A stretch of DNA of 60,458 bases from Saprospiraceae bacterium (GCA_022842725.1 JALHOZ010000026.1:1-60458), one strand, 5' to 3'; positions 16,128 to 24,711 are shown, counted from the first letter of the stretch. The notes: generated by a model not told the origin, from the letters alone. Numbers and translations: made by a program.

Positions 16128-17336
16128 TTATTGACTCTTCATCTTTAACAAAACTATATCAAGGATATCCCGGGCAACTTCGGTCTTTGGTTTGAGAGAA
16201 TATTCCTTCATATCGCCAACTTTGTCCAGGATAGTCACTTTATTGGTATCCGTTTGAAAACCCGCCCCGGCGTCATTTAATGAATTTAAAACCAGAAGGT
16301 CAAAATGTTTTTTTTGCAATTTTTTCTGTGCGTTTTCGAGTTCATTATTTGTTTCCAAAGCAAAACCCACCGTCAGTTGACCAGATTTTTTTCTTTTTCC
16401 CAACTCAGCAGCAATGTCTGTAGTTTTTGTCATTTCCAGAACAAACTCAGTGTCTTGTTTTTTAATTTTTTGATTGCTGATTGTTTTGGGTTTGTAATCC
16501 GCCACAGCCGCTGCAAAAACAGCAATATCTGATGTTTCAAAAAGAGACTCGCAAGCCAAAAACATATCGTCGGAAGAATTGACCTTAATTACGGTGATTG
16601 ATTTTTCTTTGGGTTGTAAAGAAGAAGGTCCGAGTACCAGAAAAACGTCAGCTCCTGCAGCAGCAAAAACATCTGCGATCGCAATGCCCATTTTGCCACT
16701 TGATGCGTTACCTATAAACCTTACCGGGTCAATCTGTTCATACGTCGGTCCGGCAGTGATCAGTACTTTTTTTCCTTTCAGGCTTTGTCCTGCAGAAAAA
16801 TAGTTTTGCAGAAAACCCATAATTTCTTCCGGTTCTGCCATTCTACCTTCTCCGTTTAATCCTGACGCCAACTCTCCTTTTCCCACTGGAATCATATAGT
16901 TGCCGTAAGATTGTAATAGGGCAACATTTTTTTTAGTGGATGGATGTTGCCACATGTCCAGATCCATGGCTGGCGCAAAAAAAACAGGACATTTGGCAGA
17001 TAAGTAGACAGCAAGAAGCATATTGTCCACATTACCGGATGCCATTTTAGACATGGTAGATGCAGTGACCGGCGCAATGATCATCAGATCTGCCCACAGA
17101 CCCAACTCTACATGATTATTCCATTGATTTGCGTCCGACAATTGGTAAAAAACCGGATTTTTAGAAAGTGTACTGAAGGTCAGCGGTGCCACAAAAGTGG
17201 CAGCCGATTCTGTAAGAACAACCTTAACTTCTGCTCCTTCTCTGATCAGCAATCTGCAGAGAAATACCGCTTTGTACGCAGCGATACTGCCACAAACACC
17301 AACAATGATTTTTTTATTTCTGAGGTTTGCAAACAT
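16128..17336 (-). CDS. coaBC: Bifunctional phosphopantothenoylcysteine decarboxylase / phosphopantothenate-cysteine ligase
   Basis: This is a 402-residue CoA biosynthesis enzyme. The N-terminal flavoprotein CoaC domain (1 to about 185) starts VGVCGSIAAYKA and includes the active-site His in NHVELGLWADL and APAMDLDMW. The C-terminal CoaB domain (about 190-402) starts VLITAGPTYEQIDPVRFIGN, with NASSGKMG for nucleotide binding and the Lys region KIKKQDTEF. It catalyses two successive steps from 4'-phosphopantothenate to 4'-phosphopantetheine. It lies between rpoZ (gap 12) and the DUF4835 gene. Confidence 0.95.
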   Translation of the reverse strand: MFANLRNKKIIVGVCGSIAAYKAVFLCRLLIREGAEVKVVLTESAATFVAPLTFSTLSKNPVFYQLSDANQWNNHVELGLWADLMIIAPVTASTMSKMASGNVDNMLLAVYLSAKCPVFFAPAMDLDMWQHPSTKKNVALLQSYGNYMIPVGKGELASGLNGEGRMAEPEEIMGFLQNYFSAGQSLKGKKVLITAGPTYEQIDPVRFIGNASSGKMGIAIADVFAAAGADVFLVLGPSSLQPKEKSITVIKVNSSDDMFLACESLFETSDIAVFAAAVADYKPKTISNQKIKKQDTEFVLEMTKTTDIAAELGKRKKSGQLTVGFALETNNELENAQKKLQKKHFDLLVLNSLNDAGAGFQTDTNKVTILDKVGDMKEYSLKPKTEVARDILDIVLLKMKSQ

Positions 17337-17348
17337 GATCTGACATGT

Positions 17349-17693
17349 TTACTCTTCTGCAGTTTTTTCTCTTTCTTTATATTCAAAAGAAAGTTCATGA
17401 TTGATAAACTCTTCGGTAGCAATCAAAATCGGATTAGGAAGTCTTTCGTAAAACTTACTGATTTCGATTTGTTCTTTGTTTTCCAAAATTTCTTCTATCG
17501 TATCAGAAGTTGAAGCAAATTCTTCCAACTTAGCATGTAATTCCTGTTTCAGATCTGTAGAAATCTCTTCAGCTCTTTTGGTAATCACTGCAAGGGTTTC
17601 GTATATGCTGGATGTTGCTTTTGCCAGAGATTTAATATTTCTTGCTTTAACATTGGGATCCAGACCCTGAACTCTTGTTTTAATATCCGACAT
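17349..17693 (-). CDS. rpoZ: RNA polymerase omega-like subunit (Bacteroidota type)
   Basis: This is a 114-residue protein of the divergent omega/Rpb6-like family of Bacteroidota. The core NIKSLAKATSSIYETLAVITKRAEEIS (shown in part) corresponds to the omega helix region that binds beta-prime. The C-terminal half is charged and helical. The bamD-omega-coaBC order is conserved in the phylum, which supports the call. The start codon overlaps the bamD stop by one base (TAATG). Confidence 0.75.
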   Translation of the reverse strand: MSDIKTRVQGLDPNVKARNIKSLAKATSSIYETLAVITKRAEEISTDLKQELHAKLEEFASTSDTIEEILENKEQIEISKFYERLPNPILIATEEFINHELSFEYKEREKTAEE

Positions 17694-18490
17694 TATGACA
17701 ATTTTTTTAATGCTTCTGAAATGACTTTTTTATATGTTCTCAACTCCCCTTTCCTTTTGGATTTGGGATGTTTTTTTTCAAATACTTCTACAAATTTATT
17801 AGCTTCCTCGTACCTTTCCTTTTGTTTGTCGATAACACTTTTTTCAGCCAGAAGGATTGAAGATTTTATCATCAAAAAGCGAACTTCCTCCATTTTTTGG
17901 GTTTCCGGAAATTCGTTGATAAAGTTTTGGAAAGATGTATTGGCAGATTGAAACTGACCTATTTTGTAATACAACATTCCTTCTTCGTAGGCTTTCAGCT
18001 CCAGTTTGGAACGCATCAGGTCCAATAGTTTGGTGGCTTCTTCCGCTCTTTCGGTATATGGATACAGATTAATAAACTGTTCGAAACCCTCCATGGCTTT
18101 CAGCGTATAGGTCTGATCCAGCCTGTGGTTGGGAGATAATTTATAATTAGAATAAGCTGCCATATATTCAGCCTCTTCTCTGTTCGTACTATTACCGAAA
18201 GTGGAGGCATAATTTTTAAAATACGTGCTTGCCAGAATGTAATCATTTGAGTAATAATGACAATACGCATAATTAAAAAATAACTCTTCTGCTTCCTGTC
18301 TTCCCCGATAATACTGGATGACAAGATCATACAAACCTAAGGCACGTTCATATTCTTTTTCTTTATAATATCTTTGTGCTGCTTTATACATCTTCTCAGG
18401 ATTGTTGCTCGTCCTGATAGTTTCGTATTCAGACTTACACGAAATCAGAAAAAAGGATAAAAATGCTGCGAAAAATACGATTCTGCTCAT
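17693..18490 (-). CDS. bamD: Outer-membrane assembly lipoprotein BamD
   Basis: The 265-residue lipoprotein starts MSRIVFFAAFLSFFLISCKSEYE, with lipobox LISC. TPR-like helical repeats follow (YKAAQRYYKEKEYERALGLYD, here in part; FFNYAYCHYYSNDYILASTYFKNYASTF; FINLYPYTERAEEA). This is the YfiO/BamD arrangement, and family members help BamA insert barrel proteins into the outer membrane. It heads the minus-strand block bamD-rpoZ-coaBC-DUF4835-purN. The -7 box sits only 8 bases before the ATG, implying a very short leader. Confidence 0.88.
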   Translation of the reverse strand: MSRIVFFAAFLSFFLISCKSEYETIRTSNNPEKMYKAAQRYYKEKEYERALGLYDLVIQYYRGRQEAEELFFNYAYCHYYSNDYILASTYFKNYASTFGNSTNREEAEYMAAYSNYKLSPNHRLDQTYTLKAMEGFEQFINLYPYTERAEEATKLLDLMRSKLELKAYEEGMLYYKIGQFQSANTSFQNFINEFPETQKMEEVRFLMIKSSILLAEKSVIDKQKERYEEANKFVEVFEKKHPKSKRKGELRTYKKVISEALKKLS

Positions 18491-18497
18491 AAGGGTG

Positions 18498-18505
18498 CAA
18501 AAGTA
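18498..18505 (-). promoter_or_regulatory. Putative -7 promoter element of the bamD block
   Basis: On the minus strand this reads TACTTTTG, matching TAnnTTTG. It lies 8 bases before the bamD ATG. Transcription would start about 2-4 bases before the start codon, making the message nearly leaderless. A TTG about 22 bases further upstream is a weak -33 candidate. Confidence 0.5.
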
Positions 18506-19030
18506 AGGAATTTCCTGTTATAACGTACAATTTTTTTTAAAAGTTGTACACTTCGAATGAATCAGGCGATTTTTGTCAGAATGTAAGGTAATTTCATTTA
18601 TTCAAAAAGAAAAATCTGATCTTGTAAGTCTTCATTTTAAAAATAACTGATGAGGATTTTCTCAAATATAATATTTAAATAAAAATCAATTTAGTTTATC
18701 ATTGAATAGGTTGACATTACCAAAACATCATTTATTTTGAAAGGTAATGTTTTATAAAAATGAACTTTCATTCATTTTCAATAGTCATCCTCTCATCAAC
18801 AAAAAAATCATTTCCTCATTCGCAAAACATAAATTTGTTAACACGCAATAATGATAACTTATATTCCTAAAACACTCATTATAATCTTAACAAAAAAAAT
18901 ATTATTTCGCGTATCACATTTCATATGCGCTAATATTGCGTTGTGCGACGCACCTGCTTTTGCCTGTATGTCAGACCTTGGGTTTTAAAAATTATTTTTT
19001 TTTGCCATGGGCCATGTCTTTCCGGCAAAA
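18506..19030. other. Divergent intergenic region with nested dyad near the E1 promoter
   Basis: About 600 bases separate bamD and the E1 gene, with no credible gene; the short open frame at 18,943-19,125 lacks coding character. Just before the E1 promoter is an inverted repeat TTTTGCC (19,000-19,006) / GGCAAAA (19,024-19,030). The dyad CATGG-G-CCATG (19,006-19,016) is nested inside it. These abut the -33 element and could be an operator. Confidence 0.45.
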
Positions 19031-19062
19031 TTTGTTACTTCCGTGATTTTGCTGTATTTTTG
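19031..19062 (+). promoter_or_regulatory. Strong Bacteroidota promoter of the 2-oxoacid dehydrogenase E1 gene
   Basis: TTTG (19,031-19,034) and TATTTTTG (19,055-19,062) are separated by 20 bases. Both match the -33/-7 consensus TTTG-N19/20-TAnnTTTG. The start point would be near 19,068, leaving a leader of about 45 bases before the ATG at 19,113. Confidence 0.72.
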
Positions 19063-19112
19063 CATCATGTCTGTCCAAACAGTCTTTTTTCCAGCCTGAT
19101 AAATCTAAACCT

Positions 19113-21521
19113 ATGCCTCAGTTGATCCAAGATTTTGTAGAACAAAACGCAACAAATACCGATAACGAATCTTTTATTCAAAATGTGCTGCAAGACTACC
19201 GCACCTGCCTCATCAGCCGTGAAGCCAGCCTTCTGGGAAGAAAAGAAGTATTAACAGGTAAAGCAAAATTTGGTATTCTGGGCGACGGAAAAGAACTTCC
19301 GCAAGTAGCGATGGCCCGTGCTTTCAAAAAAGGCGACTGGCGATCAGGCTATTATCGCGATCAAACTTTTATGATGGCCAAAGGTTTGTGTTCGGTGGAA
19401 GAATATTTCTATCAATTATATGCAGATGCGGACCACGATGTTTTTTCCGGAGGTCGTCAGATGAACAACCACTTTGCCACGCCTCTTACGGATGAAAACG
19501 GAGAATGGCTCAACCTGGCACAAACAGACAATGTCTCTTCAGATATCAGTTGTACCGGTGGTCAAATGGCCCGCGCATTGGGACTTGCCATGGCGTCAAA
19601 AAAATACCGTAAATCCGAAATTCCCGGAAGTGAAAAATTTTCAAATAACGGCGATGAAGTAAGTTTTGTCACTATCGGCGACAGTTCTACGTCGGAAGGG
19701 GTTTTTTGGGAAACCATCAATGCCGCCGCTGTTATGAAGGTTCCTCTTTTAGTAGCTGTTTGGGACGATGGTTACGGCATCAGTGTTCCTGTTGAAATGC
19801 AAACGGTAAAAGGTTCTATTTCCAAAGCATTGTCAGGATTTGAAGTAGATAATAAAGGGAACGGTATTGAAATATACAAGGTAAAAGGTTGGGATTATGC
19901 CAATTTATGTGCCACCTTTGAAGCAGCAACAGAAAAAGTCAGAAAAAGCCATATTCCGGCCATTGTACACGTCGAAGAGCTCACCCAACCTCAGGGTCAC
20001 AGTACCAGTGGTTCGCACGAAAGATACAAGTCCAAAGACCGACTCAATTGGGAAAAAGATTTTGATTGTATCACCAAAATGAGGGAATGGATCCTTCTCA
20101 ATGACCTGGCAAGTGAAGAAGAACTGGGACAAATAGAATCAGAAGCGCTGGAATTTACCAGAAACGCCCGTGCCAACGCATGGAATACGTATACAGTTTT
20201 TATAAAAGAAAAATCAGGCATTCTGGCTGATCTTTACCAAAAAATACCGGATTCTATCAAAACGGAAGCCATCCTTCATCTGGAAGATGATCTTAAAAAA
20301 ATGGCCCACCCTACTTTCGGGGAGATCGTCCAAAATGCGAGAAGATTAGGAATACAACTGAAACGTTTTTCACAGTTTTCTCTTCCTGAACTTCAGGATT
20401 TTCTGTTTCAAAGCAAAAAGATATCCGACAAACGTTACCATACCCACCTTTACAGTCAGACGAAATACAGTGCTCTGGATGTCCCCGTTGTGGCTCCGAT
20501 CTTTGACGAGTCCGCTTCCGGCATCAACGGTTTTCAGGTGCTGAATCACTATTTTGATCAATTACTGGAAAAAAATCCATTTGTCCTTGCTTTCGGAGAA
20601 GATGTGGGTCAGATTGGTGACGTTAATCAGGGATTTGCCGGTCTGCAGGCTAAACACGGCGTCGAAAGGGTTTTTGACACCGGTATCCGCGAATGGACGA
20701 TCATGGGTCAGGCTATAGGTTCCAGTATGAGAGGGTTTCGTCCCATTGCAGAAATTCAATATCTTGACTATCTGGCTTATGCGTTTTCAGCTCTTTCAGA
20801 CGATTTGGCAACATTGCGATACAGATCTAATGGAATTCAAAAAGCTCCGGCCATCATCCGAACCAGAGGACACAGACTGGAAGGTATCTGGCATGCCGGT
20901 TCTCCGATGGGTATGTTGATGAACAGCATGCAGGGCATCTATTTATGCGTTCCGAGAAACATGACCCAGGCGGTCGGATTTTACAATACCCTGTTGCAAT
21001 CAGATGATCCGGGTATCGTTATAGAATGTCTGAATGGATACAGGTTGAAGGAATATTTACCTGTCAACGTTCTCGAGTATACACTGCCATTAGGTGTTCC
21101 TGAAATTCTTCAGCATGGAAATGACATCACGGTTGTTTCTTACGGATCTTGTCTGAGAGAAGTTCAAAAAGGGTTAGAGTTATTAAAATCTTTCCCGGTT
21201 TCAGTAGAATTAATAGATGCGCGCACTTTACTGCCTTTTGATCTCGAGGGTGTTATTGTAGAATCTCTTAAAAAGACCAACAGGCTGCTTTTGGTGGATG
21301 AAGACATTCCCGGAGGTGCCACAGCATATATGATGAGAGAAATCCTTGAAACAAGAGGAGGTTACCAATATCTGGATTCCAAACCTGTAACACTTACGGC
21401 AAAAGAGCACAGAACTCCTTTTGGTTCTGACGGGGATTATTTTACAAAACCTGGTCCGGAAGATGTTTTTGACACTATCTATCAAATCATGTCAGAAGCA
21501 GATCCAAATAGATTTGCCTGA
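19113..21521 (+). CDS. Fused alpha/beta E1 component of a 2-oxoacid dehydrogenase complex
   Basis: This is an 802-residue thiamine-diphosphate enzyme in which the E1 alpha and beta chains, separate in most bacteria, are one polypeptide. The alpha part (about 1-420) has IGDSSTSEGVFWETINAA and VWDDGYGISVP, which correspond to the ThDP/Mg motif (canonical GDG...N; here GDS...D as in the Bacteroidota subgroup). HSTSGSHERYKSKDRL resembles the phosphorylation loop. The beta part (about 460-802) has FGEDVGQIGDVNQGF, RVFDTGIREWTIMGQAIG and IRTRGHRLEGIWHAGSP. It is probably the branched-chain (2-oxoisovalerate) or a related E1. No E2 or E3 gene is adjacent. Confidence 0.85.
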   Translation: MPQLIQDFVEQNATNTDNESFIQNVLQDYRTCLISREASLLGRKEVLTGKAKFGILGDGKELPQVAMARAFKKGDWRSGYYRDQTFMMAKGLCSVEEYFYQLYADADHDVFSGGRQMNNHFATPLTDENGEWLNLAQTDNVSSDISCTGGQMARALGLAMASKKYRKSEIPGSEKFSNNGDEVSFVTIGDSSTSEGVFWETINAAAVMKVPLLVAVWDDGYGISVPVEMQTVKGSISKALSGFEVDNKGNGIEIYKVKGWDYANLCATFEAATEKVRKSHIPAIVHVEELTQPQGHSTSGSHERYKSKDRLNWEKDFDCITKMREWILLNDLASEEELGQIESEALEFTRNARANAWNTYTVFIKEKSGILADLYQKIPDSIKTEAILHLEDDLKKMAHPTFGEIVQNARRLGIQLKRFSQFSLPELQDFLFQSKKISDKRYHTHLYSQTKYSALDVPVVAPIFDESASGINGFQVLNHYFDQLLEKNPFVLAFGEDVGQIGDVNQGFAGLQAKHGVERVFDTGIREWTIMGQAIGSSMRGFRPIAEIQYLDYLAYAFSALSDDLATLRYRSNGIQKAPAIIRTRGHRLEGIWHAGSPMGMLMNSMQGIYLCVPRNMTQAVGFYNTLLQSDDPGIVIECLNGYRLKEYLPVNVLEYTLPLGVPEILQHGNDITVVSYGSCLREVQKGLELLKSFPVSVELIDARTLLPFDLEGVIVESLKKTNRLLLVDEDIPGGATAYMMREILETRGGYQYLDSKPVTLTAKEHRTPFGSDGDYFTKPGPEDVFDTIYQIMSEADPNRFA

Positions 21522-21629
21522 CCGGTTGGTAGAAGGAAAATACAGAATAAACAGATTTATTGACACCTTTATCTATTTATTAGGTCAGGCTGCATAATCT
21601 TGTGTAACTTAGCCTTTATATTCTTTTTT

Positions 21630-22883
21630 ATGTTGATTTGGCTAAAAATATTTTCAGAAAGTTTCCTTCAGGCAATGGGTGCTTTGATGGCGAATAAACT
21701 CAGGACTTTTTTGTCACTCCTGGGAATCATGATTGGTATTTTTTGTATTATTGCCGTAAAAGCTTCCGTAGATTCTCTGGAGAAAACCATTATTTCAGGT
21801 TTTAACGAACTGGGTAGTGACGTCATCTATGTGGACAAACGACCCTGGAATGAAGATCCAGGTCAAAATTTCTGGAAGTATGAAAAAAGACCCAATACAT
21901 CGTATGAAGACTTTGAAGCTATTCAAAAAAAATCTAAACTAAGTAATTCTGCTTCTTTTTGTATTTTTACAGGGGGCAAAACCATTAAGTTTCAGAATAA
22001 TGCGGTTTCCAATGCCTTCATCATGGGGAGCACGTACGACTACATGGATATTCAGGGATTAAAACTTCAGGAAGGAAGATATTTTACACAGATGGAGTAT
22101 CAGTCGGGTACTCCAAAAATTATTTTAGGAAACAAATTATACCAGGAACTCTTCGGAGGCCTGGAAGGATTGAATAAAAACGTAAGATTATTTGGTCAAA
22201 ATTTTCAGGTTATCGGAATTCTGGAACCGGAAGGGGAAGGTGCCTTTAATTTTTTAAACTTTGATGAAATAATTTGGATAAGCTATCCATGTATCAAAAG
22301 ATTTGTAAACGTAAAAGACAGCAAAAGTACCGGACAATTGCTGAATATCAAAGCCAGTCCGGGTGTTGATCTTGCAGATTTAAAAGGTGAATTGGCATCT
22401 ATCATTCGGGCATCAAGAGGTATAAAACCATTACAGGACGATAATTTTTCTCTAAACGAGTTATCTCTGCTCACTCAGGTTTTACAAAGTGTGTTTAGTG
22501 CGATCAACATTGCCGGTTTGATCATCGGGATTTTTGCCCTGATCGTAGGGATGTTTAGTGTGGCAAATATTATGTTTGTTTCTGTAAAAGAAAGAACAAA
22601 TATCATTGGGATTAAAAAAGCTTTGGGCGCGAAAAGAAACATTATACTATCGGAATTCCTAATCGAAGCCATCGTTTTATGTGTATTAGGAGGCCTGATA
22701 GGAATAATATTTGTTTTTATAGTATTAAAAATATTATCTCAGGTCACACCGTTTGAGATGACCTTATCTGTTTCTAATGTTTTGCAAGGTGTCATTTGGT
22801 CAGTGGGCGTAGGAATCGTAGCAGGATTTATACCGGCATATCAGGCATCCAATCTTGACCCGGTAGAAGCTATCCGTGCTTAA
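21630..22883 (+). CDS. MacB/FtsX-type ABC transporter permease
   Basis: The 417-residue protein has the four-helix MacB topology. The N-terminal helix is in LRTFLSLLGIMIGIFCIIAVKAS. A large periplasmic MacB_PCD domain spans about 45-270 (YVDKRPW, GLEGLNKNVRLFGQNFQVIG), and a C-terminal FtsX domain of three helices includes NIIGIKKALGAKR and DPVEAIRA at the end. The open frame extends upstream to a TTG at 21,600, but ATG 21,630 gives a normal N-terminus. No ATPase gene is adjacent, so the partner is elsewhere. The last 14 bases overlap the convergent kdsA gene. Confidence 0.88.
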   Translation: MLIWLKIFSESFLQAMGALMANKLRTFLSLLGIMIGIFCIIAVKASVDSLEKTIISGFNELGSDVIYVDKRPWNEDPGQNFWKYEKRPNTSYEDFEAIQKKSKLSNSASFCIFTGGKTIKFQNNAVSNAFIMGSTYDYMDIQGLKLQEGRYFTQMEYQSGTPKIILGNKLYQELFGGLEGLNKNVRLFGQNFQVIGILEPEGEGAFNFLNFDEIIWISYPCIKRFVNVKDSKSTGQLLNIKASPGVDLADLKGELASIIRASRGIKPLQDDNFSLNELSLLTQVLQSVFSAINIAGLIIGIFALIVGMFSVANIMFVSVKERTNIIGIKKALGAKRNIILSEFLIEAIVLCVLGGLIGIIFVFIVLKILSQVTPFEMTLSVSNVLQGVIWSVGVGIVAGFIPAYQASNLDPVEAIRA

Positions 22884-23679
22884 CCGCTTTGCGGATCAGA
22901 ACCAGCCTGGCGAGAATATCCTCCAGTTTGTCTAACGGCAACATGTTGGCACCATCAGATTTAGCCTCAGAAGGATTAGGATGTGTTTCAATAAACAAAC
23001 CATCAGCCCCTACGGCAATTGCTGCTTTGGCGATCGTTTCAATAAATTTAGGTTTTCCACCGGTGATTCCCGAACTTTGATTGGGTTGTTGCAATGAATG
23101 GGTACAATCCATGATGACAGGAACATCAAAAGATTGCATCACCGGTATATTTCTGTAATCCACAATCAGATCCTGATACCCGAAAGTATTGCCCCTGTCT
23201 GTCAGAAGTATTTTATCATTGCCGGATTCTTTCATTTTATTAACTGCATGAACCATGGATTCTCCGTTAAGAAACTGACCTTTTTTTATGTTAACATATT
23301 TTCCGGTGGCTGCTGCGGCCTGAATCAAACTCGTCTGACGGCACAAAAAAGCTGGTATTTGTAATATATCGACATATTCAGCTGCCATAGCGGCTTCACC
23401 ATCCTGGTGAATATCTGTCACGGTAGGAACCTGAAACGTTTTTCCGATTTTTTTCAGGATTGCCAATGCTTTTGCATCCCCGATTCCCGTAAAGGAATGT
23501 ATACTGGACCGGTTTGCCTTTCGGTAAGATCCTTTGAAAATATACGGAATGTTGTGTTTTTGACATATTCCGGCTACTTTTTCAGCAATAGACATGCTGG
23601 TATATTCAGATTCTATAGCGCACGGACCCGCCATCAAAAAAAACATTTCATGTTGAAAAAAGGAAGAATTTAATTCCAT
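22870..23679 (-). CDS. kdsA: 3-deoxy-8-phosphooctulonate synthase
   Basis: KdsA condenses PEP with arabinose 5-phosphate to give Kdo-8-phosphate for lipid A/LPS. The 269-residue protein shows AGPCAIES near the N-terminus, FKGSYRKANRSS, DIHQ, KKGQFLNGE, TDRGNTFGYQDLIVD, DCTHSLQQPNQ and the FIETHPNPSEAKSDG segment. The motif N (not a Cys metal ligand) in KANRSS and the general pattern fit the family; metal dependence is not judged. It is a single gene with its own -7 box (TACCTTTG). Its 3' end overlaps the convergent permease gene by 14 bases. Confidence 0.95.
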   Translation of the reverse strand: MELNSSFFQHEMFFLMAGPCAIESEYTSMSIAEKVAGICQKHNIPYIFKGSYRKANRSSIHSFTGIGDAKALAILKKIGKTFQVPTVTDIHQDGEAAMAAEYVDILQIPAFLCRQTSLIQAAAATGKYVNIKKGQFLNGESMVHAVNKMKESGNDKILLTDRGNTFGYQDLIVDYRNIPVMQSFDVPVIMDCTHSLQQPNQSSGITGGKPKFIETIAKAAIAVGADGLFIETHPNPSEAKSDGANMLPLDKLEDILARLVLIRKAVKHG

Positions 23680-23705
23680 GGCATCTTACTGATTATTTTA
23701 TTCCA

Positions 23706-23713
23706 CAAAGGTA
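23706..23713 (-). promoter_or_regulatory. Putative -7 promoter element of kdsA
   Basis: The minus-strand sequence TACCTTTG matches TAnnTTTG and lies 27 bases before the kdsA ATG, implying a leader of about 20 bases. No good -33 element is seen. Confidence 0.5.
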
Positions 23714-23833
23714 AGGAAGTATTTTTTGATATTGGTGTCACATTCCAAATAATTCACTTATGCTGATAAATTGCCTACCGGGTGCAAAATTCGTAAAGCA
23801 GGTGAATATTAATTGTAGTATTCTTTATTGAGT

Positions 23834-23849
23834 TTTTACAATTGTAAAA
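23834..23849. repeat. Perfect 16-bp palindrome
   Basis: TTTTACAATTGTAAAA reads identically on both strands. It lies in the 280-bp gap between the kdsA start and the rplI end, about 120 bases upstream of the kdsA -7 box. It could be a protein-binding site; a hairpin would have to open the central A/T pairs. Confidence 0.5.
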
Positions 23850-23880
23850 GGTAATATTTCCATAGGGTAAAATCGGCAAC

Positions 23881-23910
23881 AAAAAAAGGAGCCAACTAAC
23901 CGTTGACTCC
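23881..23910 (-). terminator. Intrinsic terminator of the rplS-rpsF-rpsR-rplI run
   Basis: GGAGCCAAC (23,888-23,896) pairs with GTTGACTCC (23,902-23,910) with one mismatch and a 5-base loop. On the minus strand it is followed by seven or more Ts (complement of the A-run at 23,881-23,887). It lies 50 bases after the rplI stop. Confidence 0.75.
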
Positions 23911-23922
23911 CTGATATTTTTT

Positions 23923-23942
23923 TCAACCAATATATTGGTTGA
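23923..23942. repeat. Perfect 20-bp palindrome just after rplI
   Basis: TCAACCAATATATTGGTTGA is a perfect palindrome located 18 bases past the rplI stop (minus strand) and before the terminator hairpin. In RNA it can form a stable stem and may protect the 3' end or act in transcription ending. No T-run follows it directly. Confidence 0.55.
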
Positions 23943-23959
23943 GCGGAAAAACATGTTGA

Positions 23960-24406
23960 TTATTCCTGTACGAGTTCCAAATCGATTTTTCCTGAAACCT
24001 CTTTGTGAAACTGAATCGTAGCGGTGTACGTTCCCATTTCTTTGATTTCTTCAGGAAGAATGATTTTTTTCCTTTCAATATCCAATCCCAATTGTTCTTT
24101 TAGTGCCGCAGCAACCTGAACATTAGTCACACTACCGAAAATTTTGCCTGAAGTACCTGCTTTGACGCCGATTTTTAAAGACTGACCTTCTATTTTAGAA
24201 GCCAATTCTTTGTATTCTCCCAATCTGGCAATTTCTCTTGCTTCCTCATCGGCGATGATGCCATCCAATTTTTTACGGTTTACCGGATTTGCGTTGATAG
24301 CCAATCCTTGAGGAATCAAATAATTTCTACCGTAACCAGGTTTAACTTTCACGATTTCGTGTTTGTCACCCAGTTTTTCAATATCTTTTAAAAGTATTAC
24401 TTCCAT
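23960..24406 (-). CDS. rplI: 50S ribosomal protein L9
   Basis: The 148-residue protein begins MEVILLKDIEKLGDKHEIV and continues VKPGYGRNYLIPQGLA, the conserved L9 N-terminal RNA-binding domain. A long connecting helix and a C-terminal domain (FGSVTNVQVAAAL) follow. It is the last gene of the rpsF-rpsR-rplI order found in most bacteria, 14 bases after rpsR. A palindrome and a terminator follow it. Confidence 0.97.
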   Translation of the reverse strand: MEVILLKDIEKLGDKHEIVKVKPGYGRNYLIPQGLAINANPVNRKKLDGIIADEEAREIARLGEYKELASKIEGQSLKIGVKAGTSGKIFGSVTNVQVAAALKEQLGLDIERKKIILPEEIKEMGTYTATIQFHKEVSGKIDLELVQE

Positions 24407-24420
24407 GATTGCCTTCTTTT

Positions 24421-24687
24421 TTATTTTAACAAATCGGTTACGTAAGGTAAAATAGCCAAATGTCTGGCTCTTTTTACAGCAACTGCTACCAATTTTTGGT
24501 ACTTTAATGAATTCCCTGTAATTCTTCTTGGCAACAATTTGCCTTGTTCATTTACAAATTGAAGCAAAAAATCAGAATCCTTGTAGTCAATATATTTGAT
24601 TCCAAATTTTTTGAATCTGCAATACTTTTTTCTTGACTGACCGATGGTCGGATTACTTAAAAATTTTATATCGTCTCTAGATGCCAT
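24421..24687 (-). CDS. rpsR: 30S ribosomal protein S18
   Basis: The 88-residue protein has the S18 core: KKYCRFKKFGIKYIDYKD, RRITGNSLKYQKLVAVAVKRARHLAILPYV (shown in parts). A single cysteine remains in the zinc-knuckle region, as in many zinc-independent versions. It lies between S6 and L9, 24 bases after rpsF. Confidence 0.97.
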   Translation of the reverse strand: MASRDDIKFLSNPTIGQSRKKYCRFKKFGIKYIDYKDSDFLLQFVNEQGKLLPRRITGNSLKYQKLVAVAVKRARHLAILPYVTDLLK

Positions 24688-24711
24688 TTTTTTTTGTTTT
24701 TGAATTAAAAA

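Noticed and set aside
18943-19125. 60-residue plus-strand frame in the bamD-E1 gap
   Set aside because: It runs through the E1 promoter and across a hairpin, has a composition rich in Cys/Phe/Leu atypical for the genome, and no start signal.
23933-23942. 20-bp palindrome after rplI as the operon terminator
   Set aside because: No T-run follows it on the minus strand. The separate hairpin at 23,888-23,910 with a T-run fits better, so the palindrome is listed as a repeat.
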